64,000 bases of DNA from Solenopsis invicta (GCF_016802725.1 NC_052671.1:10025501-10089500), one strand, 5' to 3'. Counted from the stretch's first letter, positions 26,426-39,030 are shown. Numbers and translations: made by a program. The notes: generated by a model from the sequence alone, not told the origin.

Positions 26426-26861
26426 CTCAAAATATTACCAAAAATTTTAAAATTTCTAAATTATTCTATTATTACGTTTGTATATCCATGTAAAATTTGA
26501 GCATAATTTGCTTATTGATTTAAAAATTATTTGATTTTCTGTTTGCTCTTGATTCTTATGTAAAATAAGAATCAAGAGCAAAAAATGTTTTGTAACACTT
26601 ACTTTTGAAAATTTGATGAGGAAGTAGCATTATGAAAACTTTCACGCCTGCCTTTTTTGGGAATAATTAGCATCTAATTCATGTTTGAAAATTAAATCAA
26701 ATTGTTCACATATAACTAATAATTTTTTGTTTACTCTTATATAAAATCGTTTTGTAGTATTTATACAAATATTATATTTTTATACTAACATTTTATTATT
26801 TATACATATATTAATATATTACTAATATAATAAAATATATTTGTAATATAATATAATAATA

Positions 26862-26866
<5 letters not shown>

Positions 26867-26930
<64 letters not shown>
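26867..26930. repeat. (TA)n microsatellite
   Basis: About 32 TA units with one g interruption, within AT-rich DNA. Confidence 0.95.
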
Positions 26931-27123
26931 CTAATATTATATTAAATTTGTATTATATTTATTCGCAAATTGATGGGGACATAATATTAATTACCAATTA
27001 AATTAAAATTTTACATACTTGTACTAATAAAATTCTAATAAATATTCGTGCAAAAATTCATTTAGATCCACTTACTCGTTTAAAAGTTATTTATATATTT
27101 AAAACTGCAGCAAGATATAATAA

Positions 27124-27300
27124 TTTTCACTGCAAAAACTATTATAAATCATATTTTTCATTGTTTTTTTCTTCGAAGCTATATAGTTTTAGGACCAAAA
27201 TTCAGACATTTGCGATCAAATTTTTTTGTTCGTGAGAAAAGGAAAAAGAATAAATTTAAGAAGCTTTAACTTGTACAGCCAAAATATCCTTAACGAAAGT
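27124..27300. repeat. Dispersed repeat, copy 2
   Basis: Homologous to 18262-18445: tttcactgcaaaaactattat, then ccaaaattcag, gcgatcaaattttttt and gccaaaatatcctt in the same order. Confidence 0.6.
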
Positions 27301-27539
27301 TACTTGGTCATTTTGCATGCAAAAGTTGATCGCTCGCTTCTGCCTTCGACATCGCTTCTTTTCGGACGACCCCTTGCGCCGGAATAACAAATTATTCTAC
27401 CCCGTCGCGCCTCTATACGGAACTCCGGCACAACACCGTAAGCGTAAAAAAAAAAAGAAGAAAGGGACTCATAATTCACGGGGCTTACTGGCTTACTACG
27501 CGGCGAGTGTAAATAAACATACGTGAAGATATTCGCCAA

Positions 27540-27682
27540 TCGTCATTGACTGGCGCGGGCGCGCACCGCCCAGCACCGGCATTCGCGTTTCGTCGTCGCG
27601 GAAGCTATTTTGACAATGCGTGCGGATACGTGTGTACAAGTGTAGGTCGTACAGGTCGCCCGAAGCATCGTCACGCGAGAAT
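27540..27682 (+). promoter_or_regulatory. CpG-rich upstream region of the 983-residue protein gene
   Basis: The base composition becomes CpG-rich immediately before the first coding exon and stays so through the first part of intron 1. No TATA-like box is obvious. A promoter role is inferred from position. Confidence 0.4.
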
Positions 27683-30600
27683 ATGGGCAAAAAACCGCGG
27701 AATTCTACCGACCAGGAAACGCTGAAGCCGCAGCGGAAGCGACGGAAGACGGAACTCAACCGGATACACTCGAGGATCCTGCAGGCCAAGCGGAAGTTGG
27801 TAGGTCTGCGCGTCCTTTCGTCCCATCGAGCCCTCGTGCGGGGATCCTCGTGCCACGACGCGACACGGGACGAGTCGCGAGGACACTTTCAATAGATCGC
27901 CGAACGGAACGATCGTTGCACTATGACGCACTATGACTCGCAACTCGATTAAATTCCGTGTCGGAGATACTACGCGTCGCGCGATTATCGGCAATCTCTC
28001 TCACGCTGCCCGTTCAAAAAGCGCCGCGCTGGCTCAGGTGGCATGGAGACGCGGTAGCTTCCGCGAGTGTTAGGTTAGTGTCAACCTCGGAGTGTTTACT
28101 GGAACTGTTTACCCGGCCCTCGTGAGCGTTGACGGATAATCTCCCGGTTTGCGCAGTTCGATCGATTAGCACGCTGTCGGGCAGATTTAGCTAAGACCGT
28201 GGCCGAATAACCTCTCGTAATCCGCGAAAACTACGTTCTATAGGGAGAGAGAAGTGTAAAAGTCTATGGGAGTGCTCCCTTATATAAAACTAGATTAGGT
28301 TGTTTTCTTGCTAGGACACACTTTGTTACACTGTGCTCTTCTAGGTAAGATTTTTGCTGGAATACAATTAAACTTAATAATAATCTTCCTCTATATAACT
28401 AGATTATGTTCATATTATAAATGAACATAATCATCGCATGTTATATATAAAATATTTTAAAAAGTTAATGATATTGACATTTTACACATTCGTACTTAGC
28501 TTTTTACAGTGAGCGATGTAACAAGTGTGGCACAATTGGCACACTTTGTGTCATATATGCACTTTGTTGGAAAGCAGCCTAATTATGTGAACCCTGAGAA
28601 AATGTGTTATTTTCTCTATTTTTAATGCTATATTTTTGTACGACTGTGATATATGTTAGAATTGATTCCAGGATAATGATGAAAAAGATGACAAGGTTAA
28701 AGAAAAAAAACAAGGCCGACCAAAGATCTGCAAAAGACTTCTGCCGGAACCTGTAAGCAACTTTATTATCTAATAATACTAATACATCTCGATAACATTT
28801 CCATTATCTGTTAACATTCTTTATATGATTCTTTCAGGTTGCTGGCATATACAGAAATGGAGCAAAGGGTAAAGACATCCAGAAAGGTACTCACATTGAA
28901 ACTCATTTGTTGCGATGAACCGTACTGAAATTGTGCAACTGTTTTAATTTGTTGTAATATCTTGCAGCAGAGACAACAACAAATACATACCATAAAGCCC
29001 GATTGAAAGCAGATGCATTGAAACTTTTCAGTGGCGATACTCATGAATCCAAGTAAATAATTATCAAATTTAAACTTGACGTGATGTATCTCAAGTGTGG
29101 GCACAATAATAATTTTAATGTATATTATTTTATAGATGTATAGTAGAGGTTCCAATACGCGATAAAACTACTGAACAATCGTCAAATAAGGATTGTATGA
29201 AGAACGGCTTGGAATGGACACCGTGTACCTTAGAGGAAAGCCCTATTTTGGGAACAAGGCAAAAGTATGTTTAATGTTTTTATATACTTCCATTAAAGAT
29301 GTAATATACAACTTTTTATGTATATATGTAAAGAACATTTTTTATATAAAGATTGCATGTATATTAATGTTACAGTCGAAATCATGAGCCATATCTTGTT
29401 AAAAAGAAAGGTGAGGAAAACGTCTTTGAAGTCACTGATGTCAACAAAGTTAAAAAACAAAATGTCAACAACGAAACAAAATGTATTCAAAAAGAAAACG
29501 TATGTAAACGAAGATTATTCCAAAATAATGAAGAACAAGTAGATATTATTACTACTCCAACGCAGTAAGTAATATCATAAGTTACATTCTTAAAAATCTG
29601 TATTGCCTAATAAAAAAAGAAACAGCATTAAGTATAAAATAAAATATTTATTTCAGAACATTTAATAATACTGACCTTACAAAAGAAAATAAATTTAATG
29701 AAAAAGACGCGAAGCAGACGTGTTCAAAAAGCAGCAAAGATTTATTTTGTGATCCGTTAAGTCGCTATATGGAATTCTGCAGAATAATCTCTGCCAAAAA
29801 TTTTGAAGTGGATATTCTTCCAAATCATCCTGGTATATATTACGTGCAGTAGTTGTAACCTGATTGTTCATCTCCTTATTGAGCAATTCATTTGTCATTA
29901 ATCATTAATTTATGATGGTTTTAGATCCTGTTGCAACAACAATGAAAAAATTAAAGAATATCTATGCTGATTCTTATCGTCAACAACTTTTGCGCAAAAG
30001 GAAACGAGAATTGGAAAATATACAATCTGCGTACTCTGTGGAGCATCAAGCTTGTACATCTTCCGATATCTCGCAATTGTCACCTGTAGAATTTGAAGTT
30101 TCCAAGTGCAGCGAAAATCATATCGCAGCTCGTCTTCAAGGTGTACCTCAGAAAGATAACAAATTGACACAAAAAGCCGAATTTAAAAAGAATAATGATA
30201 TAAGGCGTTATAGTTCTACATCTTGTTCATCGCGAAATACTCGTGCAGTATACAACGCAAATTGCTCCATTATGGAAAATTGCGAAAATAGCGAGACTCA
30301 ATGTCAAATTCAATCCAAAGATAACCATCAACTTCCAAAATCGAAGTGTTTTCATTCTACGAACAAAAAGAATTTTATGCAATTAGAGTCTCAGGAAAAT
30401 ATTAATTACGTTAATAATCTTTTAAAAAGTAAACGACATGATAAAGATAATTTTTCAATTGACATTCCTGGAAATGAACAACACTTTAATAATTCGAAAA
30501 ACTTTATATTTTCAAATAATGATGTGTTATCAGAGAAATATTTGAAAGATTATTCCCGTGAAAGATTGTCTATTGCTGTTTCCGATGACGGTATATTAAA

Positions 30601-32050
30601 GAATGCATCTCAAAAATATAATAACAAAACGACAAATAAGTGGAATATAAAGAATATTAAACGAGCACCTACCATTCTACGTCGATATAACAACGTTATC
30701 ATTAATAAACCTGGTGATTCTGTACAGATAAATTACGATTATGCGAAAGGCTTACATGAAAAATCTAACTTACTTAATAGAAATTCAAGCAACAGTATGG
30801 AAAAAGAATTGTATGAAACTTCGTTCCCAACTGATGTATTGACAAATCTTCCCACATCTAATACAATGAACGCAACACTTCAACAAACAAAAATATTAGA
30901 GCCTCAAATTGATTCAATGAAAATAAAGGATTCGCAAGACTCTCAAGTCGAACAGTATCATATAAATATGCGTTCCAAGGAACATAGAAGAAACGGATTT
31001 TGCCGATGTGATGACTCTTTATATCCGCGAACTGTTGAAGCTTCATATGATACAAGTACAAGTGCCGAAAAATTGCCTCAACAAGAACAAATTTCACTTG
31101 GCATGAGGAAACATACTTTTCATTCGGACAATTATCATCCGAGTAATTATCTTCAAGGCGTAAACTTTTCTAATTCCAATGTAGAACCGACAAAACAGTT
31201 TCTTCATCAAACTAAATTACACGCGTGTGAAATAAAAAAGCAAGAATTTTTGAGAAAAAATACACGTGACCGGAATCAAAATATTCTTCTCAATAACGAT
31301 AGAACGGTGCCCACAACAATATTCACCGAAGTCAACTTCTGCCAAGATAATCAAACCGAAAAAAGATTTACAGAGTCATTCCGGGAAAATCCACGTCTAT
31401 ATGACAAAACAGACGTAGAGTGCGCCAAAAATCAAATTAATCAAAATGCGTATCATTGCAACGAACAGTATATTTATTATGATCCTGCCAATTGTCCACG
31501 TAAATATAAGGAACAAGCGCATTATTTTCATAAAGAAATTGCTCAGCCTGAAAATTTATGCGACACGAGAGCAAACTACAATAACAGCACAGATAATTTT
31601 GTTAATTTATCTAGCACTACGCGAAATGTACCGTTGGTATTATCATTGAAACAAAAGAATAATTTACATACGTATTCAAATGCGATCGATGAACAGCATC
31701 GCGCAGTATTAGTGCAAAATGTCACTCAACCTGTAAAATACTTGGCTGTAGAAAACGATTCGAATATTCAAAGAATTCCCGTGTATATAAATGATGACAA
31801 AAGTGTTAAAATTGTGGAAAATGTTCCATTAAAAGTAATAGCTTTAATGAATTCAAATACTCAAACAAATGCATTTCCGCAAGAATCTGCGAGGCAGGTA
31901 GTGCCATTGCAAACGGATGGTTTGCACCTTAACGATTTTACGACACGTAAGATAAGCGATCAATCTTTCGTGAAACGTTTAAATCCTGTGGAAGCGATAC
32001 TGCTTAATCCTGATTCACAATCTAATATTTGGTACGCTTCAAATTTGTAA
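27683..32050 (+). CDS. Uncharacterised basic Asn/Lys-rich protein, 983 residues, eight exons
   Basis: Exons: 27683-27799, 28672-28752, 28838-28886, 28968-29052, 29136-29264, 29376-29564, 29657-29832 and 29925-32050 (stop TAA at 32048). All introns are GT-AG with matching phases; exon lengths sum to 984 codons, which strongly supports the model. I do not recognise the protein. Visible features: a basic N-terminus (PQRKRRK near residue 17) like a nuclear signal; GRPK at 54-57, resembling an AT-hook core; KRRLF at 198-202, matching the RxL cyclin-docking motif; a short structured-looking stretch FCDPLSRYMEFCRII before exon 8; then LLRKRKRELEN. The 709-residue last exon is low-complexity, polar and Asn/Ser-rich, with no membrane segment. 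An in-frame ATG at 27620 could add 21 residues; 27683 was chosen because MGKK starts the basic region. A nuclear or cell-cycle role is inference. Its 3' end converges on jeb. Confidence 0.88.
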
Positions 32051-32660
32051 CGGATTATATACGATTACAGGTACACCACAGTACATACATATCGTAGCGA
32101 CACAGCACATCGATCATATTTCTTGCGAAATATTATAATTGCGAGATGCGTGTACGCGTTTCCATTCCCGTACATATAAACATTTGTTATTGAGATAAAA
32201 GTTATAAGTCTGCCACGAAAGGCAAAGTTATGTCTACTTATTCTACAGTCTATTTGTTTTGTGGAAAGATAGGAACCTCATGGAAAGAGGCAATATATTT
32301 TCATAAATATTTTGTTGATAATTATAATTGATACTCATATATACATATACATATATATACATATATATATGAACGTTTTTCCTTATTTATCTTTCTACAA
32401 ATTTGAAAGTCGATAAATTTCTAGCACCAAGTATTTTTTCTTAACGAATAGTGAATATTTGATTTGGTATGGAAAATGAAAATACAAAACTACCTGTGAT
32501 AGTTGGAACATATATGTATTATTATGTTACCGTTAAGTCATAATTCTTGGACATCAAATGTTTAACATAGGAGAAATTCATTTTCGTCAATCTCACAGCA
32601 ATATCGATACATATATTAGTGAATTTCTGAATAAGTGTGATAAAGGCTTGTAAATAAATG
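32051..32660 (+). other. 3' UTR of the 983-residue protein gene, with polyadenylation signal
   Basis: AT-rich sequence after the stop. An AATAAA at 32653-32658 is the best poly(A) signal. Extent is inferred without transcript data. Confidence 0.5.
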
Positions 32661-32799
32661 TCGCAGAACGCAAAGTGTATACGGCAGCAAGATGGCTTGC
32701 TAATAAATCCCTAATATTTCCTAACTCGTTAGTTCGGAGCGGGTTTGGTGAAGCGCAATTAATTCTTCACAAGAATCCTTCTGCTGAAAGCACTCGCTT

Positions 32800-33828
32800 T
32801 GCTTTTTTTTATTCGCGGACATTCTTTTCCATTAAATTCGAAATAAATATTTAGAGATATCGATATGACAACATAGAGCGTGCACAAGGCGAGAAGGAGA
32901 CGTCTCTTCGTGACGGTGTACGCGATACCAGAAGACCGGATCGACGTTGATTTCATTATTATTATTATTACGATTCGCTTTAACGCATCAACGTCGTACG
33001 GAGCGGTTTGATTAAACGCGAGTACATTTTCTTTTACAATCTCTTAGGAAGTACTCTAGGAGGAAGTCTCTAGGTACACGTGCCCGTTCCTTACCAAACG
33101 ATATGATCGTTTCTACCGGTTCGGCGCGCGACGGCAAAGCCGCGTGTTTACTCTGGGAATGAAGTAAATAGTTCTCAGTCTTCAAAATTACTTTATTGTA
33201 CCAAAATAAAGTCGTTAAAGAGTTAGTTACGATCTCGCGGAAATCGCTCAATATGAAATCGTAATACATCATCTGTGTGTTGGTATATAGTTGGTAGATG
33301 CTTATAGAACTGAAATTATCCGAGTCGGGTACTCTCGTGCGCCATACACAGCGGCGTTAAAATGCCATAACTCTCTTACGAACTTTATTTATAACATCTT
33401 AAAAGTTCGGACACCTTAATTTGTACTTTATGTGAGGATATCTTGGTTACGATAGACCTTGCTAACCGATTTTTAGTGTAGTTAGAACCATGCCGTGTCC
33501 TCTCGGAGATTAAGTCGAGCGGTCGTATTCTCTTCTGGGAAAGAGAAAGAAAGAGAGGGATAGAGAGAAAGGGAAGAGGAGAGAGAGAGAGAAGACAGCG
33601 CGAGAGACAGAATAAAAGAGAGAGAGAGAGAGACGGTTCATCTTAACGTTCCCCTGAGTTTGATTTCAATATGAACGTCTCTATGCGCCAAACATAGAGA
33701 GAAAACAGTTTCCGGAAAATAGATTAATGTAGGAGAAAAAGATATCGATGAATATATAAAGAAGTAGAGACGTATCAGACTTGTGGTTTTATGTACAGCT
33801 TGGAGATTCATCGTCAACAAAGAAGAAA
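32800..33828 (-). other. Likely 3' UTR of jeb
   Basis: Lies directly after the jeb stop codon on the minus strand and contains only short ORFs. A minus-strand AATAAA lies near 32806. A purine-rich (plus) tract of GA repeats runs 33540-33632. If both poly(A) guesses hold, the two convergent genes end about 150 bp apart. Confidence 0.4.
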
Positions 33829-36800
33829 TTAGCGTCCTCTCGCCCATCGTAATATGGCGTCCGCTAATACGTCCAGATGCGCTTTCGTCTGAAACATACA
33901 TCGGAATACGATTGTATTATCGGTCGGCTTAATGTTTCGCGCGGAAAAGAAGAATCAAGAAACGCGAGAATTGTAGAATTCGTAACGCCACTTCCTATAC
34001 GCGTACGCTCATGCAAGTAGTTACGATTAATAATTGAAGCGTATAATCTTCACGTGCAGTAATTTGTCCTTGTATAATTCGACTCTGCCAAGTCCGACAT
34101 TTTAATATCAGTCATTTTTTATGTATTTGCCCTAACGATTTATTCGAGATATCTAATCATTTTATTAATTTTGAGTATTATCTTTATAAAAGCAAAGATA
34201 CGTATTTGCTCTTTATCTGAGCTTTTCTCTCTCTGCTGATGTCAACAGTATTAGTTTATCTAGGGACTGCCACCCTTTTTTCTCGCCGCGCTGATAGCAG
34301 CATCCCCTTGACGCGGAAAGGAAAATTGAGTAACACGAATTTATCGACGCGCAGACTATTTTCCGTACGTGCGAACAGATGGTTCCTGAATTAACAAAAA
34401 GATTGTGTTACCCGTATTTTGTGCTCCAAACCTATCCAGAAAATGCTATCGCTTCGGCTAGCCAGAAAAACGGATTCCCTGTATTACACCCACGGTTAGC
34501 GCAAACGCACGCTTCTATTTTCTTTTGAACTTTATAACGAAAGTTACTTTGAAAGTTCAACGGGGTTTTACATAGAAAATGTAAAATACATATAAGCTAC
34601 GCGTATCTTTTAGCCTTAACCAGTTGATGAAAATTTAAATGGAATTCACGCGCGTTACAAAGACTTTCCTCAAAATTCATTTAGAATCGTCGGTTGGGTC
34701 TGAGAATTGTACGATATTATTTCCAAGTTTTAAGGCAAGAACATATCGTCAGTTTTGTATTTCGATTGGTTTTTTTTTCATGGAAAGGATCAGATCCGTC
34801 GAAACTTATTCGTGTCAGGGGATACATATATGGATACACGAGGTACACTCAAAGATACAAACATAAAGTAGACGGAAACTATCATATAATTTTACTCACA
34901 GTTTTGTAAAACATGCAGGCTTGCCTGTCCTCGTCCTCGCCTGTGGGACAATCTATGAAGCCGTCGCACAGGACGTGATCGTCGATGCAATGATATCTAC
35001 CCATCCTATCTGCGGTCGGGCAAGCGAATCTTTCCATTCCGTCTTCGGAGACTGGACATTCTGTAAATAGGATCGCAAGAATGCTTCTTCAACCCGTTGG
35101 CATGAAGCTGACATTATATGCTTAGGTGGTACGTATAGGTATTATGCATGTAAATGTTATCCGATATCTCGGTCAAATCGGAAAAATCAGAGAGGTATCG
35201 CGGAATTGGAAAAATGTAGTAGGAGAAGCAAAAGTATCATTCCAACAGAAAAACGTACGCGTTTTCTATGTGAAATTTTTATTATTTCTGTTATTGCTTT
35301 CGTTACTTCGTCCATTTTTTTACAACGTCTATTTTTTTCCCGCTGATGTTCGAGCGTATTCGATGTTTTTCTCTGGGATTTATCGAAATAAATACTGTTT
35401 CTATTTATTATTTAAAATATCAGTCAGATTAATCAGCAGGTAATGATCGCGTACAAATTTTCCATTTTATAATTGTGTGGAAATTGATGTAAATTTAATC
35501 ATCGTTAATCGACAGCCGTATTAATGCTTAAGTGTACATTTCAGTGGTTGGTATTCTTGCCGCGTGTTCAGTATTAAATATAGTTGACTGGCTCTCTGTA
35601 TTATTTGCCCAGCATGACGGTGCATTTCAAAAGCTCGTATGCTCGGTGCACGCTAAATGTGATTAGCACAGTTCTCTGTACTACTTGCTTAATGCGAAGA
35701 TCTCATATTCGAAGCGCGTAGGACGAGTCTTAGGCAGTAAGTGTAATGTCAAATATATACGATGGGAGATATGGGTCGACGAGTATAAATTTCGATGTTG
35801 AGGTTGCTATCGTGATTATTATCGCGATAGCGGAACGAACGCCCGTAGCATTTTACATTGTGACCTATCGCTTTTATATATCACGACCCGAACAGATCAG
35901 CACATGATATAAAACAACGTTTGAATGCACTTGGTTTTTATAACGTCTCTCTTTTCAAAGTGGGCTTTGGCAGTTTAAGAAAACTTTTCAATAAAGAAAG
36001 GATCCCCTACATTCCGCGCGCTTCTCAAGTTTTAAATTTCTCAATACCGTCTACAGGACCGGAGGATGTTTACTGGCACAACTCTGTTCCTCGCCATCCT
36101 CTTGTCGCAGATTCGCCCCGTCGTCGGCGCCCTCCTCGATCAATAAATTTGGGAGGGACGGCGGGTACACTCATGCGACAGCGTTTCGTCACTTTTTCTT
36201 TATTTGCAGAAGCGCTTTGTCTGTATTTCTCGCGCGCGACGCATTTCATTTGGATTTATAGACCTGTTCTGCTCGTGTAACTCATGCCGCGTATATTCAT
36301 ATCATAACGCACTCATTCGATTTATATTTCAAAAAATTAGAACAACTTCCACTGTTTTTATATGAGTGCAAATTTTATGAGGGAATCGGGATTTACGGGA
36401 AATACACAATTTTGCGAGAAAATCGGAATTACGAGGTGTATAATTCCGACGTGTACAATAGAGAGCTTTTGAAAATTTTAAAACATCATGACTAAATTAA
36501 TTTTTCGCTAAAAATAGATGTGTATGCGTTATTCGCAAATCGCGTTTGAATTTGTTTCTTTAATTTATTCTACATGCTTTTTACATTCTTCGTCCAATAT
36601 ATAAAAGTGAGTAAATTTAAAAAACTGAATTCATGAAATTGTAAATTTTTTTTTGCAGATTTGAAATCCAAGTTTACCTTATCATTTTTATTTGCGATCT
36701 ATTTGTTTTAATTTTCTTGAGTAGCAACAGAGATTTAAAGTAAATGGATTAGTTCCTAAAAATTAAAATACACTAATGCAAATTCTGTTCGATTCAACTT

Positions 36801-38945
36801 TTTATTCGGCACTTAGGCTTACGTCAATAAGTGATTGGAATGTTGGGAGTAAAGAAGAACGAAAGATAATCAAATAATTGGAAAAAAAACCCAGCTTTCA
36901 CTTTATAAATTATTACATCATTTAGTTTCACAAAAATAAAACTTTTTAAACTCATTTTAATCTACACATTTTTGCAAGGAAATTAAGGGGAAAACACGAG
37001 AGAGAGGATTATATTTTACCAAAGTTGAGACTGACGTATGCTTTTTATATATGAAAAAGAGTTCACTCACGTCGTTATCTGTGATTTAAGGTTATCAGAA
37101 TATTTAAAATAGATTAACGTATCTCTTATCATATGATATCTGCTTTGACGTGCACCGGCATTCATAAAATGATAACTTAATCAGATTGATATTTTACGAA
37201 AGGGCATTTCTTCTCGCGCACAACTGTTCGCAAAATTAACCCATATAGTACAGAAAGCTTGCAGAAATATCGTTGCAATATTGCTACAACATTGCAACAA
37301 TGTTGCTAGAAGCTCTGTGCTGTATAGATAATTAAACATTTTAAAAACCTTCTTATACAAATGTTTTATAATATTTATAATCAAAGAGATAAAGGAGAGA
37401 AGAAAAAGGGAGGGAAAAAATAAGCAGATAAAACAAATTGTATATTATGTAATATTGATAATATACCCCGATTGTATATTATCAATAAAATAATATATTT
37501 GCCCACATGTATGTCTGAATAATTTTTGGAAATTTTTAAATCATTTGGCCGATCTATCGCGAATCAACCCCTAGCAAAACTAAGAAACTTCTTGAAACGT
37601 CATACACGCGTCATGTAAACGTCCTATGCTTCTCCTTACGTTCCAATGTTTCAATCTACACTTTTTAAAAAGTTCGATTACGTTTTCATCATTTTTTTTT
37701 TCATACGCTTTCTGTGTTGTAATCTAACGCTTTACGCTTGCTTTTTCGCCAGGGTCTTCGCGAGCCTGGAGGAGACCGAGGCTAGTTGGCACACGAAGCA
37801 AGTTGGTACTGCGTTCCGTTTTTATGTATTTGTGGCGAAAGAAACAATAGAAAAATGATCACAAAATATCTCTTTATATTTATAAATAGCGGTAAGAGGC
37901 ACAAATACATAAGAACGGAACACAATGCCAACTTGGCCATTGTGCCAAGTAGCCTCGGTCTCCTCTATTCACGAGCATCTACGTACAATGAGGCGGGGTA
38001 GCACTTACCAATCTGCGGTACATCGTATTGTATGCTTCCCCGGATTGATCTCAGCATGAGCTGCGAGGCGATACTCGCGCCGGCGGACGACGTCGAGGAC
38101 GCCGAGGAGGCTTGAGCCTGGTGTCCCGGGGATTCCCCTTGCGCGTCGATCGAACGCCGTCCGATCGTTATCTGACTCCGCTTAGTGGGTAGTAGTTTGT
38201 TTCCGCTAGTCTCGTAGGCGAAGGCCCTCGGTATGAAGCCGCCGTTCGTAGGTAAGTTAAGCGGGGTGCCGCCCTCGGCGCGCGCGAGATCAGTCTTCGT
38301 ACTCGTCGCAGTGTTAAATCTCTGCTCCGCGTAGAGATCGTCTTGATTGGATTGTCTAGATTCCTGAAGGGTGGTAGCCTTCTTGCCAGCCTCGTCGCAC
38401 ACTAATATCGGTAGACTGAGCGGGCCCCTCAGCGGGTGCCGGCATCCGATGCGCCGTTTCTTCGGACGCTGATGGGCTTGCTGCCGGCCGCCGCCGAGCA
38501 GATGATTCCCGTCGTCGTGGACATAGGGTTCCGCGACGTGGGGCTGCGTCGCGGCGTGCGGCTGCGACGTTACGTACTCGGAATAGAGGACGTTCAGCAC
38601 GGCGGGCGACAGGGCGAAGAACACGTTCTGGAGCTCCCGCGGCTCCTTAACGATGTCGTCGATCAGCATACCCGCGGGCGACCACGAGGATATCCGCGGC
38701 TCGTCGTTGAAGACCAGCCAGTTCGACAGGTCGTCCCGGTGGGGACCATCGGAAGGATATATCCTAAAATGCAACAGGTTGCCACCTACCGAGCTCAGCT
38801 CGCTCTTCTTTCTAATGCTACCGCTTCCGTGACGATAGTCGAGTCCCTGTGTGTCTTGTACTTGTATGATTACGGGTCGATTGCCTACCGCCAGATCCAG
38901 CCCCTGTCCCACGTAGGTGAGAAGCCAGAACATGCAAACCGCCAT
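33829..38945 (-). CDS. jeb: Jelly belly (Jeb), secreted LDLa-domain ligand of Alk
   Basis: Three coding exons on minus: 38009-38945, 34900-35060 and 33829-33888, phases matching, 385 residues. Exon 1 starts MAVCMFWLLTYVGQGLDL, a signal peptide, followed by a variable region with a basic PKKRR cleavage-like site. Exon 2 is a single LDL-receptor class A domain with six Cys: CPVSEDG, FACPT, RYHCIDDHVLCDG, DCPTGEDED, RQAC. The calcium-binding acidic cluster is intact, and the exon ends MFYKT. Exon 3 encodes TKAHLDVLADAILRWARGR and stop. This LDLa plus short C-tail arrangement is, from memory, that of insect Jeb. Known role: Jeb activates the receptor tyrosine kinase Alk in visceral mesoderm and neurons. 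An alternative ATG is at 38957. The frame stays open far upstream through a GA tract, but that part is low-complexity and would bury the signal peptide. Drosophila Jeb is longer, so an in-phase exon within the 35061-38008 intron remains possible. Confidence 0.87.
33889..34899 (-). other. jeb: jeb intron 2
   Basis: Bounded by donor gtgagt (34899 side) and acceptor tttcag (33889 side) on the minus strand. Nothing recognisable inside. Confidence 0.7.
37241..37325. repeat. Small palindromic repeat with TTGCAATATTGC words
   Basis: tatagtacagaaagct is inverted as agctctgtgctgtata. The centre repeats gttgcaatattgc, acattgcaacaatgttgc. Looks like a short foldback element in jeb intron 1. Confidence 0.6.
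37769..37965. repeat. Long inverted repeat, 66-bp arms, 65-bp loop
   Basis: Arm 37769-37834 (gaggagaccgaggct... to ...atgtatttgtg) is inverted at 37900-37965 (cacaaatacata... to ...agcctcggtctcctc). Both arms are exactly 66 bp with about 56 matches and no gaps. GC content is higher than the surrounding intron. Could be a MITE, an inverted duplication or a hairpin RNA source. Confidence 0.85.
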
Positions 38946-38988
38946 TTTACAAATCATTAATGTTACAAGTCGTTCTCCTCTATTTTTT

Positions 38989-39030
<42 letters not shown>

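Larger units (their letters stand above)
35061..38008 (-). other. jeb: jeb intron 1
   Basis: Bounded by donor gtaagt beside 38009 and acceptor tttacag beside 35060. Holds a GC-rich ORF-like island (36030-36250), a small palindromic repeat (37241-37325) and a 66-bp-arm hairpin (37769-37965), each listed separately. Confidence 0.7.

Noticed and set aside
29833..29924. Large ORF starting in the sequence before exon 8 (29912)
   Set aside because: That start lies inside intron 7; the phase-matched splice from 29832 to 29925 gives a continuous protein, and retaining the intron adds a stop.
38436..38960. 174-residue plus-strand ORF
   Set aside because: Antisense shadow of the jeb first coding exon.
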